NCBI GenBank assembly: GCA_011365025.1 | Contig: RDOF01000002.1 | Span: 62,001-126,000, forward strand | DNA from: Candidatus Thorarchaeota archaeon | Lineage (GTDB): Archaea; Asgardarchaeota; Thorarchaeia; Thorarchaeales; Thorarchaeaceae | Length of the DNA stretch: 64,000 bases | Direction of reading: 5' to 3' | In this document: piece after piece, positions 50,764 to 61,500 of the stretch | How the letters are laid out: each line of letters opens with the position of its first letter | How positions within the stretch are numbered: the first letter of the stretch is position 1 | Position numbers and translations under genes: made by a program | Notes under the pieces: model-generated | What the model saw: only the letters and a program-made list of their open reading frames with translations | Databases searched by the model: none | Told to the model about the DNA's origin: nothing

Positions 50764-51313
50764 GTTGGTTTGCCTCCTCTCGTTGTCCCTCAATCAATCT
50801 CCTGAAACCAGTTCTCCTCATAATTTCCTTTGTGTCATCCAAGGCCTTCGGGTCATCATGCGTTGTCGGTGGTATCTCCTTAAGTCCCAAATCCTTTCGC
50901 ATCTCTCTGTTTGCTTCATCTAGAGGTACGGCATGACCTGTTTCCATCAATTTCTGCGAAGATTTCCTATGTTGAGGAAGCATGAATCCTTCATCCACTG
51001 CCATATTCCTCATCTTTATGATGGCATCAGTGACTTTGATTTGCCTCGGACATCTCTCAAGGCAGGTAAGACAGGTGGCACAGAGCCAGAGGTCAGGGCT
51101 CGATAGCACTTCATCCTTAAGCCCAAGCAGCGCCTTTCGCATCAATTCTCTAGTACGAAATGCAGTTCTCCTTCCGCTGGGACAAACACTGCTGCAGGTT
51201 CCGCATTGGATACACGTTCTGATTCTATCTGCTCCCGCTTCCACCAAGGCGTCAACAAACTCCGGGTCGATATCATCCGTGCCTATTGTTTCGCGTGAGA
51301 TTCGATCGTTCAT
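50756..51313 (-). CDS. HdrC-like iron-sulfur subunit, set 1
   Basis: 185 residues with two 4Fe-4S motifs (CIQCGTCSSVCPSGRRT and CATCLTCLERCPRQI). It shuttles electrons between HdrA and HdrB. It overlaps the HdrB gene. No HdrA gene is adjacent; the HdrA at 58579 or another elsewhere must serve it. Confidence 0.9.
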   Translation of the reverse strand: MNDRISRETIGTDDIDPEFVDALVEAGADRIRTCIQCGTCSSVCPSGRRTAFRTRELMRKALLGLKDEVLSSPDLWLCATCLTCLERCPRQIKVTDAIIKMRNMAVDEGFMLPQHRKSSQKLMETGHAVPLDEANREMRKDLGLKEIPPTTHDDPKALDDTKEIMRRTGFRRLIEGQREEANQLD

Positions 51314-51438
51314 TCGTATTCCTCTGGATGATAGGAAATCTACTATCCAAGCGCCAAGACTTGTTGGATATAAGGGTTAGTTTCGCGTCCTAGGGAATGG
51401 AGAGGCCAATTCTCTTCACATATTGGGCCTTTTCTGAT

Positions 51439-51693
51439 TCATAGAATCCCTGCGGTTGTGTATTTAGGCTTCTCGAAGGTAATCATAACCCCCAATATGT
51501 CATCCAAGGATATCCTGTAAAGGTCCTTGAGAGGGTACACTTGTCCCATCCAAAGTACCATAACTGAATCCAATCTCGTTTTGATTTCCTCCCATCCAAG
51601 ATTGAACTCCTCCTCGAAGACTGATACAGGAATCTCCTCTCCCCAGATCTGATCGTTCTCAAGAGCCCCTTTCACATATTCCTCTATTTCCAT
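51439..51693 (-). CDS. Small hypothetical protein
   Basis: 84 residues, acidic N-terminal half and mixed alpha/beta pattern (YVKGALENDQIWGEEIPVSVFEEEFNLGWEEIK). No cysteine cluster, no membrane helix, and no family recognised. It lies alone between HdrC set 1 and the radical SAM gene, 125 bp from the former. Confidence 0.5.
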   Translation of the reverse strand: MEIEEYVKGALENDQIWGEEIPVSVFEEEFNLGWEEIKTRLDSVMVLWMGQVYPLKDLYRISLDDILGVMITFEKPKYTTAGIL

Positions 51694-51802
51694 GGTAGGC
51701 AGAGTACGCTATCTTGCTATTCAGTTTATCGTGAGAAACCACTGATGAATGGTTCGATGTTCAATCAGACTGCGTAGCCTCTGACAATGGCCTGAAACTC
51801 TC

Positions 51803-52873
51803 CTATGGAAACTCGTAGCTTTCTTCAGACAATAGATGTCTATTTCCGATTCTAACGTTTGTAAGTCCTGATTCCCTAGCTACTCGTAACGCGCTTTCTG
51901 CATGAGCTATGCTAGTACGTGGTAAGTCAAGCATCCTGTGGTGTGGACAGAAGCCGAGAAGGGCTGTTGGTATTGTTGAGTCACAGTCTGCGATGAACTT
52001 TGTCAGTTCTTCAATCTCCTGTATGCCTATGTATCCTGGCACCAGCAAGATACTGACGACTAGGAATTCCCCCTCTCTCTTCAGTGAATCCTTTGCAAGG
52101 CTCTTGAAATTCCTCAATGCAAGAGCGTTTGAAACTCCTGTTAGTGCTTGGTAGATTTCCGGATTCAAAGCCTTAAGGTCGAATTTCAGGGTGCCGCCCG
52201 TTATCTTTACAATATCTGATATCTCATCAAGCCATTTTCCTGAGATGTTCCCATTTGTTTCGTAACACACACGAACATGCCTTTCCTTGTTTATGAGGCG
52301 TGAGGTTTCCAATGAGTGCCTAGGATTGCATGCCGGATCTCCTCCGAAATAGCAAACGCATGCAGTTCGGTCATCTACTGCCCTTGCCAGTTCCTCAGGA
52401 GTCATCAGATTACTGCCGGTCTTCATCATCCTCCGGTAACTTGTGTTTTGACAGAATAAACAATCCGAGTTACACGAGCCATAGAAGACCGCCAGATTCT
52501 TGAGACGGGATAAACCGAATCCCAAGGATGAAGGCACCGAGCATACCCAATCTGCAACACAATTCGTTGGCAAGGGGTCATAATACCAAAACACAGGGAC
52601 CGCTTCTCCGTATCTATCAACAATCTTCCCATTTTTTGCGTGCTTGGTGTGACAGAATCCAATCCCGCCTTCTGCTATGTGGCAGTGATTTCCACAATCG
52701 GGGCACACTAGGCTGCCATCCTGCGGAATAAAGGGAACCAAGCCTTCCCCCTTCCTGACTGAGATGTGCGCCTCTTTTGCTCTATTCAAGAGGTTCGGGT
52801 CGCTTCTGATACAAACTCCGCAGAATCCTAGAATGGCTGATGCTGGATTATTTTTATGCTCAGGACATCTCAT
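51803..52873 (-). CDS. Pyruvate-formate-lyase-activating-enzyme-like radical SAM protein
   Basis: 356 residues from ATG 52873 with GGAG about 10 bases upstream; the frame extends to 52960. The N-terminus has cysteine knuckles (CGVCIRS; CPDCGNHCHIAEGGIGFC), then the radical SAM motif CNSDCLFC and a partial TIM barrel (ACVCYFGGDPACNPRH; VCYETNGNISGKW). It resembles PflA-like or AmmeMemoRadiSam-type activators. No glycyl-radical enzyme partner is in view. It is flanked by two HdrC-HdrB pairs, suggesting a redox maturation role, but that is inference. Confidence 0.75.
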   Translation of the reverse strand: MRCPEHKNNPASAILGFCGVCIRSDPNLLNRAKEAHISVRKGEGLVPFIPQDGSLVCPDCGNHCHIAEGGIGFCHTKHAKNGKIVDRYGEAVPVFWYYDPLPTNCVADWVCSVPSSLGFGLSRLKNLAVFYGSCNSDCLFCQNTSYRRMMKTGSNLMTPEELARAVDDRTACVCYFGGDPACNPRHSLETSRLINKERHVRVCYETNGNISGKWLDEISDIVKITGGTLKFDLKALNPEIYQALTGVSNALALRNFKSLAKDSLKREGEFLVVSILLVPGYIGIQEIEELTKFIADCDSTIPTALLGFCPHHRMLDLPRTSIAHAESALRVARESGLTNVRIGNRHLLSEESYEFP

Positions 52874-53007
52874 CACAGGGAATACTCCTGCAAATGTGAA
52901 GAACTTTCCCCTGCATATCATATGGCTTGAAACCATCCGTCGATTTGCAATCACTGCCAATTGGCAATGGATTTAAGGCTGAAATTCTTGCGTTCGAATA
53001 GCAGTCG

Positions 53008-53559
53008 GTGGCTACATTGACGAGTGTCGAGGAAAAGGCTCCAATCGATATTGATTCAGTGGATAGAGACTTCATTCAAATGATTAAGAAGACCGGCGGT
53101 CCAAACATCCAGAGCTGCTACCAGTGCGGCACTTGTTCGGGAAGCTGTCCGGCCGGAGCCCGAACGAATTACTTGGTCCGAGGAATCATTCGGAAAGCTC
53201 TGCTTGGATTGAAGGAGCAGTGCATATCAGCGCCAGAGCTATGGTACTGCACCACCTGCTATACGTGTACAGACAGGTGTCCACAAGACGTTTCGCCGAC
53301 AGATGTAATCAAGGCTATCCGAAATGTGGCCGTTGCAGAGGGTTACATGCTTGAACCCCACCAGAAAGTCGCTCAGAAGGTTTTGGAGGCGGGTCATGCT
53401 GTTCCGCTGGACAAAGAGTCATGGGAGCAACTTCGCGTGAAAGTTGGTCTTGATCCGATCCCGCCCAATGCAAGCGGTCATCCTGAAGCAGTCGAGGAAA
53501 TAAGAAAGATTGCCAAGAAGACCGGTTTTGACAAACTGGTTGCAGACAAGGAGGAGTAA
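53008..53559 (+). CDS. HdrC-like iron-sulfur subunit, set 2
   Basis: 183 residues with CYQCGTCSGSCPAGARTN and CTTCYTCTDRCPQDV, the usual two 4Fe-4S sites. Start GTG 53008 has no strong ribosome-binding site, so the transcript may be leaderless; TTTAAGG at about 52973 is a weak TATA candidate. It is diverged from set 1 but has the same domain order. Confidence 0.9.
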   Translation: MATLTSVEEKAPIDIDSVDRDFIQMIKKTGGPNIQSCYQCGTCSGSCPAGARTNYLVRGIIRKALLGLKEQCISAPELWYCTTCYTCTDRCPQDVSPTDVIKAIRNVAVAEGYMLEPHQKVAQKVLEAGHAVPLDKESWEQLRVKVGLDPIPPNASGHPEAVEEIRKIAKKTGFDKLVADKEE

Positions 53560-53564
53560 TCAAA

Positions 53565-54488
53565 ATGGCGAAGAGACCGAGTTTTATTCATTTTCTCGGA
53601 TGCATCATACCACACAGGTATCCCAGTATACAAAAGGCCACTGAGATTATCTTCGAGGATCTTGGAATGGAATTGCTGCCGATGGAAGGAGCATCATGTT
53701 GTCCAGCTCCCGGTGTCTTTGGCTCCTTTGACCGAGTTACTTGGGCAAGCATCGCCGCAAGAAACCTCACCATAGCAGAGGAGGCCAGGGCAGACATCAC
53801 TACAGGCTGCAACGGCTGCTTCGCCAGTTTATGGGACGCAAACCATGAGTTGAAACATGACAAAGAACTCCGTGAGGCTGTTAATGAAGCCCTTGCGGAA
53901 GTCGGACGCGAGTTCAAGGGTACGATCGAGGTAACCCACTACGTGGATGCACTATACGATACTGCGGGCCTTGAAAGAATTCGTAAGCTAGTTGTTCGTC
54001 CAATGACGGGTGTTCGCATGGCGTTGCATCCTGGATGCCATTGGATGCGTCCGAAGCTTGTCAAGCAGAAGGATGACTCCGAGAGACCCCACATCTTCCG
54101 AGAATTGTGCGAAACCTCAGGCGCAGAGTACGTGCCGTACAAGGACGAACTGATCTGTTGCGGTGCTGGAGGTGCCGTAAGAACTGCAGATGTGAAGATT
54201 GCCTTGGAGTTCACCAAACAGAAATTCGACAGCCTGCTAGCCGCAGGCGGAGCAGACCTTATTGTCACTCCATGCCCATTTTGTGAGCTGCAACTAGACT
54301 TGGGTCAGGTGGAAATCCAGAAGCATCTTGGAGAGGAACACAAGTATACCTTTGACGTACTGCATGTGTCGGAGCTTCTCGCTCTGGCTTTCGGACATGA
54401 ACCGGAGGAATTTGGACTGGCAACACACCTTCAGTACATGCAGCGAAAGAGCGAGCCAAACTGGAAGCGCCTTGGGCTTAAGACTTGA
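53565..54488 (+). CDS. HdrB-like heterodisulfide reductase subunit, set 2
   Basis: 307 residues. Both CCG domains are intact: GCIIPHRYP, SCCPAPG, GCNGC; GCH, CCGAGG, CPFCE. It starts 5 bases after HdrC set 2, ATG with GGAGG upstream. It converges on the regulator gene at 54492. Confidence 0.9.
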   Translation: MAKRPSFIHFLGCIIPHRYPSIQKATEIIFEDLGMELLPMEGASCCPAPGVFGSFDRVTWASIAARNLTIAEEARADITTGCNGCFASLWDANHELKHDKELREAVNEALAEVGREFKGTIEVTHYVDALYDTAGLERIRKLVVRPMTGVRMALHPGCHWMRPKLVKQKDDSERPHIFRELCETSGAEYVPYKDELICCGAGGAVRTADVKIALEFTKQKFDSLLAAGGADLIVTPCPFCELQLDLGQVEIQKHLGEEHKYTFDVLHVSELLALAFGHEPEEFGLATHLQYMQRKSEPNWKRLGLKT

Positions 54489-54491
54489 TGC

Positions 54492-55511
54492 TTATTCAAG
54501 GATATGAACTAAATTCTCTCTTCCTTCACGAAACCTCTTAATTAGGCCTCTCTCTTCAAGGGCGTTCAAAATCATACTTGCGGCAGATTGTGACAGGTCC
54601 AGCTCTTCATAGATTTCTCTTTGTGGACACGAACCGCCTTTTCTCTTCAACAGTGACAATACTTGTTCCTCCTGACGTGAAACCACACTTAGTCTTGTTT
54701 CACTCCCTGCTCTCATTTTCCTAACAGCATTTGGCGTTCTCTCAATTGCTAGGGCTGCGACTCCTCCCAAGAAAGCGCTAAGTAACCCAAGAGCAAATAG
54801 ATTTGGCATTGTTACATCTGTTGCTGCCGATTCATCTTGGATCAATCCCAGGGGTAGCTGATATTTCACGATGAAGGCAATTTCTTGGCCCGGATACAAG
54901 ACGGATGCTTCCCAGAAGAATACCAGCCGGCTTCCATCCGTGTAATTACCAACTGGGTCAGGAAACAAGGGTGCTGAAACGCCAAGTTCGAGACTAGCAT
55001 GTGCCGGTAGCAGGGCATGGAATGTTAGGTTCCGAACCTCATTCAGTGGTCTGAGGTAGAAAATGAAATGGTTGATACAGAATCCTCCTATAGTGTCCTG
55101 ACTCATTCTTTCTTGCATACGGTCAGTTGCGAAAGTGATTGACAAATCAACGGATTCGCTTGGCGTAAGTGCTGTTTGTAGGTGACTCCTTATGATGAGA
55201 TACCTATCTCCTTCTACAATCTCTGCTGCTACTGGAACCCCGTCTACCTTGCTCTCTGTAAGACTTATACTCCGAACATCAATTCGGATGTCAACATGAC
55301 TCAAGTCTGTTGCCCCCACATTCGTAACATTTGCATTGATTAACACTAGGGTCGTGCAATTCTGGCCCAAGTGGGCCTTTACCTCCAGATCAGTAAGAAT
55401 AACGTCCTGCGATATTTGAAGCGAATCTACTGGTGTAGCAAGAGGGAGTACGGTCAATGGCAAGGCCAAGAGGATTACTAGGTATATTGGAGCAAACTTG
55501 TTTGATTTCAC
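54492..55511 (-). CDS. Secreted-domain, membrane-anchored winged-helix regulator
   Basis: 339 residues: a signal peptide (YLVILLALPLTVLPLA), an extracellular beta-sandwich part with N-glycosylation sites, one transmembrane helix (LFALGLLSAFLGGVAALAI), and a C-terminal cytoplasmic winged helix (EQVLSLLKRKGGSCPQREIYEELDLSQSAASMILNALEERGLI). The chain can carry an outside signal directly to DNA. Similar one-component archaeal regulators exist; the signal is unknown. It is the second membrane-tethered winged helix in 7 kb. Confidence 0.75.
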   Translation of the reverse strand: MKSNKFAPIYLVILLALPLTVLPLATPVDSLQISQDVILTDLEVKAHLGQNCTTLVLINANVTNVGATDLSHVDIRIDVRSISLTESKVDGVPVAAEIVEGDRYLIIRSHLQTALTPSESVDLSITFATDRMQERMSQDTIGGFCINHFIFYLRPLNEVRNLTFHALLPAHASLELGVSAPLFPDPVGNYTDGSRLVFFWEASVLYPGQEIAFIVKYQLPLGLIQDESAATDVTMPNLFALGLLSAFLGGVAALAIERTPNAVRKMRAGSETRLSVVSRQEEQVLSLLKRKGGSCPQREIYEELDLSQSAASMILNALEERGLIKRFREGRENLVHILE

Positions 55512-55593
55512 AGGTCATCCAGCCATTATTTGATTCTGTAACTTGCAACTGAAAAGAATTTGGTCCTAGGGGAATCTGCCCATCCGAAATGTC

Positions 55594-56836
55594 TTACCTG
55601 CGTTTCCCAAACACAATAAGGCCAACAATCGAAATCAGCACAACACCCACTATTACCAATGCTATTGCCTCGGTTGGAACTCCTAGAGTGGTTTCTTCAT
55701 TTGATGGGTTTGCAGATTCAACGAGCCCCATCGATGGGTCATGTAGCAGAGAGCCTCCGTCAAAGTTCGGGTATGCGAGGAACAACAAAAAGGCATTTTC
55801 CGTCTGTCCAATATGACGCATGGACATCTACAGCATAGTCGGTTCCGTTAGGGAGACTGACGACAGCCTTGTCCACCCAGCGATAGAAACCACGTTCTGT
55901 ATTTGTTCCAGAATCAACGAGAGAGATTTCCTGCGTGTAGTTATCCTCCTCCTTGTCATGAAATTGCTCTCCAAGATTCCCCATTATGTCTTCGGAGTCC
56001 CTGTCATCATCTCCCTCCTCCTCGTGGAGTCTGATTCTGTAATTCGAATCGTCAGAAGATGCAAGGTCTTCTTTCATATAGTTTAGAATGGCAATTTTCG
56101 ATGTTTCCGATTCGAATGGGAAGTTGCCTATTTCAATGTCAACCTTAAGCTCAACTCCCCCTTGAATGGTATAGTTGGCTTGAATTCCTTGGTCATCTGT
56201 GACAAAGCCCATGTAATCATTCAGGTACATGTGAGCGTAGAATTGAAGAGTCATTCCCTCGAATATGGAAAGGTCAAGATCACCCTCTTCGTCAGCAATA
56301 AAAAATGAATCATCATCATCCTCGCCCAATTCTGGCATCCAATCCTCAAACCAGTCATCATTGTAGTCCTCATCGCTGAGGCCCCCTTTTGTGTACGATG
56401 CATAGACTTCGATATTTCTTCCAGTATCATCTGATATATTGCCGGTTTGAAGCGTCCACTCAAAGGCATCTAATGGAGCAAAAGCAAGAGTTTCATTAGG
56501 CTGATAGACATCATCCCCATTTAGGTCTTCAAACTCTACAACCATTAGGTAACTGACACTGAACTTCGCCAGACTACCATTGTTATCATCACTATACCAG
56601 TACTGAAAGTTTGGGAGGTCAGGGTTGAGCCTGGCTGTCATGACATCAGTCTGTATCCAAACCGAGCCATCTATGTCTCTGTATTCGTCAGGTTCGTGTT
56701 CATCCTCAGATTCATCCTCAATCTCAGCGGTGTTATCATCTCCAGGACCTTCAGCTCTGACCGTGGCTACCGAAGATGTCACTACAAGGAGCATAAGGAG
56801 CATCATTGCTGTGCCAAGAATTGTACGGCGCTTCAT
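55594..56836 (-). pseudogene. Acidic surface protein, interrupted by a +1 frameshift
   Basis: Two overlapping frames (55760-56881 and 55594-55827) read as one protein. The first gives a signal peptide from ATG 56836 (MKRRTILGTAMMLLMLLVVT), an acidic linker, the ectodomain, and SLPNGTDYAVDVHASYWTDG. The second continues with ENAFLLFLAYPNFDGG, LLHDPSMG and the C-terminal helix (AIALVIVGVVLISIVGLIVFGKRR). The join matches the paralogue at 5115-6236, which has the same order. Removing one base in the GGAAAA run (minus strand, 55796-55801) restores a protein of about 413 residues. A sequencing or assembly error, a true mutation, or programmed shifting are all possible. Confidence 0.75.
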
Positions 56837-56863
56837 TATCTCACCACGAAGGGCTTCTCCATT

Positions 56864-56877
56864 TGTATATATAATAA
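56864..56877 (-). promoter_or_regulatory. TATA box of the frameshifted acidic surface-protein gene
   Basis: A TATTATATATAC stretch on the minus strand lies about 30-40 bases before ATG 56836. GGTGAG lies between them. The layout is the same as at the paralogue near 5071-5115. Confidence 0.45.
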
Positions 56878-56889
56878 ACATGAATGATT

Positions 56890-57318
56890 GTTAACTGGGG
56901 GCAATCGAAAAAGACATTATAGGCCCCTTTCTCTTATGTTAAACACTATAACTCTTCAGAAACCTGCAAAAAACACTAAAAGAAAGAATATGGGGGCTCT
57001 TATGAAAGTGTGGAGATGGCTCATTCCGCTTGCGGTCTAACCTTTGGTGTAAAATTCACTTCTATTGTGACGAGCTCATAAGGCTGTGACAGGTGTCCTC
57101 TCGATTTGTTGCGTACTAGATAGGCCCTAGTATAGAGTCGTGTCGCTTTCATGTCTGCGTCCCGAACCGTGTATTACGCTCGCAATATATGAGGTAATCT
57201 ATTGGCAATTGTTAACTATGAACCTCTAGTGTAAATTGGCGCCATTTGACCTCATTCTGGTCCATGAAGAATGAAGCTAGACAACGAATGTGTGAAGCAT
57301 AGTTCCAGATTTGCCCCA
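56890..57318. other. 429-bp stretch without a confident gene
   Basis: The stretch contains a 12-residue frame (57002-57040, MKVWRWLIPLAV) preceded by GGGGG. It reads like the beginning of a signal peptide cut off by a stop, either a remnant or a leader peptide. Otherwise I see only A/T-rich sequence near 56930-56990 and nothing resembling a tRNA or CRISPR. Confidence 0.3.
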
Positions 57319-58458
57319 CTAGATGAACCGCGTCATAAGATCATTGACCTTCTTGTCGATATTTTCAGGAGATATCTCAAGGGCTTCATACACTGCTTCA
57401 ACTCGTTTTAGCTTCTCGCTATTCTCCAAGTCTCCTAGCCCATAGAACAAGCCAAGCCTTCTACCTATCTGAAACAGCCTCTGTCTTTGTGGGTCCATCT
57501 CAAGAAATTCATCAATAGTTGAAAGCAGGCTTGTCTTGTCATCAGGTAATTTTCCATCAATTTCCTGAAGCAGATTGAGTATATGATCACTGGCAATTGA
57601 ACTGTCAATTCCGTTCAAATTGCTAATTAGTAGTCGGAGCTCTTGGATGACTTGCAGATCAGTACATCTCTCGAATTCTCCTGCTTCCACCATGTCATAG
57701 AGAGGAGCTGTCACTGGAATTGCCAACTGTCGAAACCGTATGAAATCAGGATTAATTCTGTTGAGTGCAGATGCTGTTTCCAGAGCATGTTCTCTCGACA
57801 ACCGTACTCCGCCAAGTCCTGGCATTACGTATTCAGACAGCTCAATCCCTGCAGCTCTCACCTTAAGTCCTGCTTTGACGTGTATCTCCTTTGATGCTCC
57901 TTTTCTCACCATCTTCAAGACAGCATCTGAGCCTGATTCCATGCCAATGTGAATTCGATTCAAACCAGCCTCTCTCATGGCCTTCAGGCTCTCTTGACCT
58001 ATCTTCGCCACTGTACTAGATCGAGCATAGGATGTGACTCGCTCTATCGATGGAAACTTGTCGCGCAAGTGGGCCAAGATTTCAATGATGTCCGGTCCAG
58101 GCATGCTGAGGCTATCTGCATCCTGAATGAATACGGACCTCATACCATAACGAAACCAGTTGAACGCCATCCAATACGCTTCAGCGTCAATTGGTTCAAT
58201 GTTTCTTGGACTTCTCACGGTCTGCTTCGATGAGTGACTCTCTAAAGTTTCAATGTACTTGGCTATGGAATCAATGTCCTGTTTCACATGAGCAACGCTG
58301 CGCTGAGAAAACTTGGCTTGTTTGTAGACGGGACAAAAAACGCACCTATTCCAAGGGCAGTTTCTTGTCACCCTGAGCAAGAGGCTTCGTGCCTCACTTG
58401 GGGGGCGGATTGGTCCCACCTCAAATCCATAGTAGGGCTGCTCAGGAGTGCTGTTCAT
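57319..58458 (-). CDS. Radical SAM protein with CX4CX2C motif
   Basis: About 379 residues. The iron-sulfur motif is RNCPWNRCVFCP, i.e. C-x4-C-x2-C, longer by one residue than the classic spacing. It is followed by FIQDADSLSMPGPDIIEIL, TSYARSSTVAKIG, LNRIHIGMESGSDAVLKMVRKG and a TIM-barrel-like end. No B12-binding domain is present. Family resemblance is to Elp3/MiaB-like or HpnR-type groups; the substrate is unknown. ATG 58458 or TTG 58467 is the start. It diverges from HdrA with about 120 bp between. Confidence 0.8.
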   Translation of the reverse strand: MNSTPEQPYYGFEVGPIRPPSEARSLLLRVTRNCPWNRCVFCPVYKQAKFSQRSVAHVKQDIDSIAKYIETLESHSSKQTVRSPRNIEPIDAEAYWMAFNWFRYGMRSVFIQDADSLSMPGPDIIEILAHLRDKFPSIERVTSYARSSTVAKIGQESLKAMREAGLNRIHIGMESGSDAVLKMVRKGASKEIHVKAGLKVRAAGIELSEYVMPGLGGVRLSREHALETASALNRINPDFIRFRQLAIPVTAPLYDMVEAGEFERCTDLQVIQELRLLISNLNGIDSSIASDHILNLLQEIDGKLPDDKTSLLSTIDEFLEMDPQRQRLFQIGRRLGLFYGLGDLENSEKLKRVEAVYEALEISPENIDKKVNDLMTRFI

Positions 58459-58578
58459 TGTCACCAAGCCTTCAACAACTCAGAGTATTTCATATCATCG
58501 GTAGCAACAGGTTCAGACAACAAACATTTTATCATGCGAGTTATCGATGCGCCTTGTCACCTCGGAGTGAGCACAGAT

Positions 58579-61500
58579 ATGGCAGAAACCTCAACAAAGC
58601 CCATTGTCATCATTGGTGCAGGAATAGCCGGCATGCGTGCAGCTCTCGACCTCGCCGAGATGGGCGTGAAAGTCTTCATGGTGGAGAAACTACCATCCAT
58701 TGGAGGTCACATGTCCCAGCTCGATAAGACCTTCCCAACCCTCGACTGCTCAATGTGTATCCAAGGGCCATGGATGGTCGATTGTTCACGTCATCCCAAC
58801 ATAGAGATACTCGCCTACTCAGAGGTTACAGATGTATCTGGTGAACGTGGTGACTTCAATGTCAAGGTATTGAAGCATAGTCGCCGCGTTAACCCAGAGA
58901 AATGTACGGGTTGTGGCGATTGCGAGCGGGTCTGTCCAATTGAAGTTCCCAATGAATATGACATGGGTCTCAAGATGAGGAAGGCTGCCTACATACCCTT
59001 CCCACAGGCGGTTCCAAATATCGCAACCGTTGACATCGAGAACTGCATTGAGTGTATGACCTGCGTAAAGACCTGCAAGGCTGAAGCAATCAACTTCGAT
59101 ATTGGGGATGAGACCGTTGAGATTAATGCAGGTTCAATCATTATGGCCACAGGATACGCGCTCCTAGATGCCTCTTCTGTACCTGAGTATGGGTATGGTC
59201 GATTTCCGAATGTTGTGACCTCACTCGAATACGAGCGAATGGTTTCAGCTAGTGGCCCCACAGGTGGCATTGTAATGCGCCCCTCAGATGGTCGGGAACC
59301 TCACAGGATTGCCTTCATCCAATGCGTGGGAAGTCGGGATGTAAACCATTGTGCCTATTGTTCCCGAATCTGCTGTACGTACGCCACAAAAGAGGCCATC
59401 ATCACAAAAGAACACACGCCCGAGGTTCACATTGACATTCTTTACAATGATATGCGTGCTTTTGGCAAGGGCTTTGAGGAATTCATTGTACGCGGAGAAA
59501 CTGAGTATGCCATTAACTATGTGAAAGGTCTTCCAAGCGAAGTAAGAGAAGACCCAAACACTCGAAGCCTCATCATCAAACATAGTGATGCCAAAGGGCA
59601 TGAAGTGCTAAGGGACACCTATGACCTAGTGGTCCTTTGTCCTGCGATGGTTCCTAATTCAAACTCGGAGCTTATGCAGAAGCTAGGCCTCAAGACGGAT
59701 CAGTACGGTTTCCTAATGGGCACTCCAACGGAAACAGTGCACACTGGAATTCCCGGAATCCACATGTGCGGTGCATGCCATATGCCTAAGGACATCCCGG
59801 ACAGTGTTGCCCAGGGTAGTGCAGCTGCAGCCATGGCTGCAATGGACATTGTGCTGCCACAGAAAGCAGAGGGCGAAGTTCTCACCGAGGCAGACCTGGA
59901 GCTAATGGCTGCTGAACCAAGGATCGGTGTTATTGTCTGCTCTTGCGGAATCAATATTGCTGGTACAGTGGATGTTGCAGAGGTCACCGATTATGCACGT
60001 AGTCTTCCAGGTGTCGTATACGCAGAGAATCTTCTCTATTCATGTTCATCAGATGCACAAGAAGTCATTAAGGAAGCAATAAAGGAACACAATCTGAATC
60101 GCGTCGTTGTTGCCTCTTGCACCCCTCGAACCCATGAGCCCCTCTTCAGAGCTACGATAGAAGAAGCCGGTCTCAACAAATACCTCTTCGAGCTTGCCAA
60201 CATCCGGGAGCATTGCTCTTGGGTCCATCAAGGAGCAAAAGATGAGGCGACTGCAAAGGCAAGCGATCTTGTGCGAATGTCAGTAGCCCGGGCAAGGCTG
60301 CTTGAGCCTCAAGAGGAGGCGGTCACCAAGATCGAGCCGACAGTCCTAGTCATAGGAGCCGGTGTTGCAGGAATGACAGCGGCTGATGTGATTGCTCAAA
60401 AGGGCTTCAAGGTTCTACTTGCAGAAAAAGAAGACAAGGTTGGAGGGTTTCTCAATGAGATCAGAACGGTCAACTTCGACCATAGACCAACTGAGGATAT
60501 TGTGAAGGAGTTCGAGGCTGCCATTCATGCAAATCCGAATATCGAACTCATGCTTGAATCCGAGGTTGTTGAGGCAAAGGGCTCGGTTGGCGATTTCGAT
60601 GTCACTATTAAGACTGGCAAGTCCAAGAAGGAGTTCAAGGTTGGTGTGGTGATTGTTGCCACTGGTGCCACAGCTCTTGAAGAGAAGGGTCTCTACGGTC
60701 TCAGGAAACTCGACAGTGTCGTAACAGAGGTTGAGTTCAATCAGAAACTTGTCGAAGGGGCTACCTACAAAGACGGAGAAACCTATGCGGTCATCCACTG
60801 TGCAGGCTCTCGCGAGGATGGATCACTCGAGGGGTCACGTACCTGGTGTTCTGCCATATGCTGTTTCGTTTCTATTGAACATACCCTTGAGCTTCTAGAA
60901 AAGCATCCCAATTCGCGTGTAATCCACTTCTACAGAGACCTACGTGTCTTCTATACCGGGGAGGACAAGTACAGAGAGGCGAGAAAGAAGGGTGTTATCT
61001 TTGTTAGATACGACGCTGACTCACCGCCTGTTGTAAAGAAGGGAAAGAACAAGGCACTCCGAGTCGAAGTTCGTGACCAGGTCTTTGGCGCAGATGTGGC
61101 GGTGGAGGTTGACCATGTTCGTCTTGCCACGGCAATGGTCCCACGAGAGAAGAACAAGGCGGTTTCGGAGCTCTTCAAGGTCCCGCTCAACATGTCCGGC
61201 TTTTTCATGGAGGCTCATCCTAAGCTAAGGCCTGTTGATTTCCAGACAGATGGTGTCTTTGTGGCAGGAACTGCAACTGCTCCCAAGTCCATTGGTGAGT
61301 CTATTGCTCAGGGACGCGGCGCGGCCTCAAGAGCCTTGATTCCACTGGTCAGCGGGATTCGAAAGGCGGAGGCCATTGTGTCAGTTGTAGACCCAGAGGT
61401 GTGCGTGGGCTGCGGTACCTGTGAAGTGAACTGTGCCTACAATGCCATTGAGGTCGTTCCTGGCGATGGTGGTCATGACTATGCGGTTTCTAATCCTGTG

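Noticed and set aside
57100..57220. Possible tRNA or structured RNA in the 56.9-57.3 kb gap
   Set aside because: No acceptor stem pairing or T-loop consensus could be found by eye; not reported as an RNA gene.
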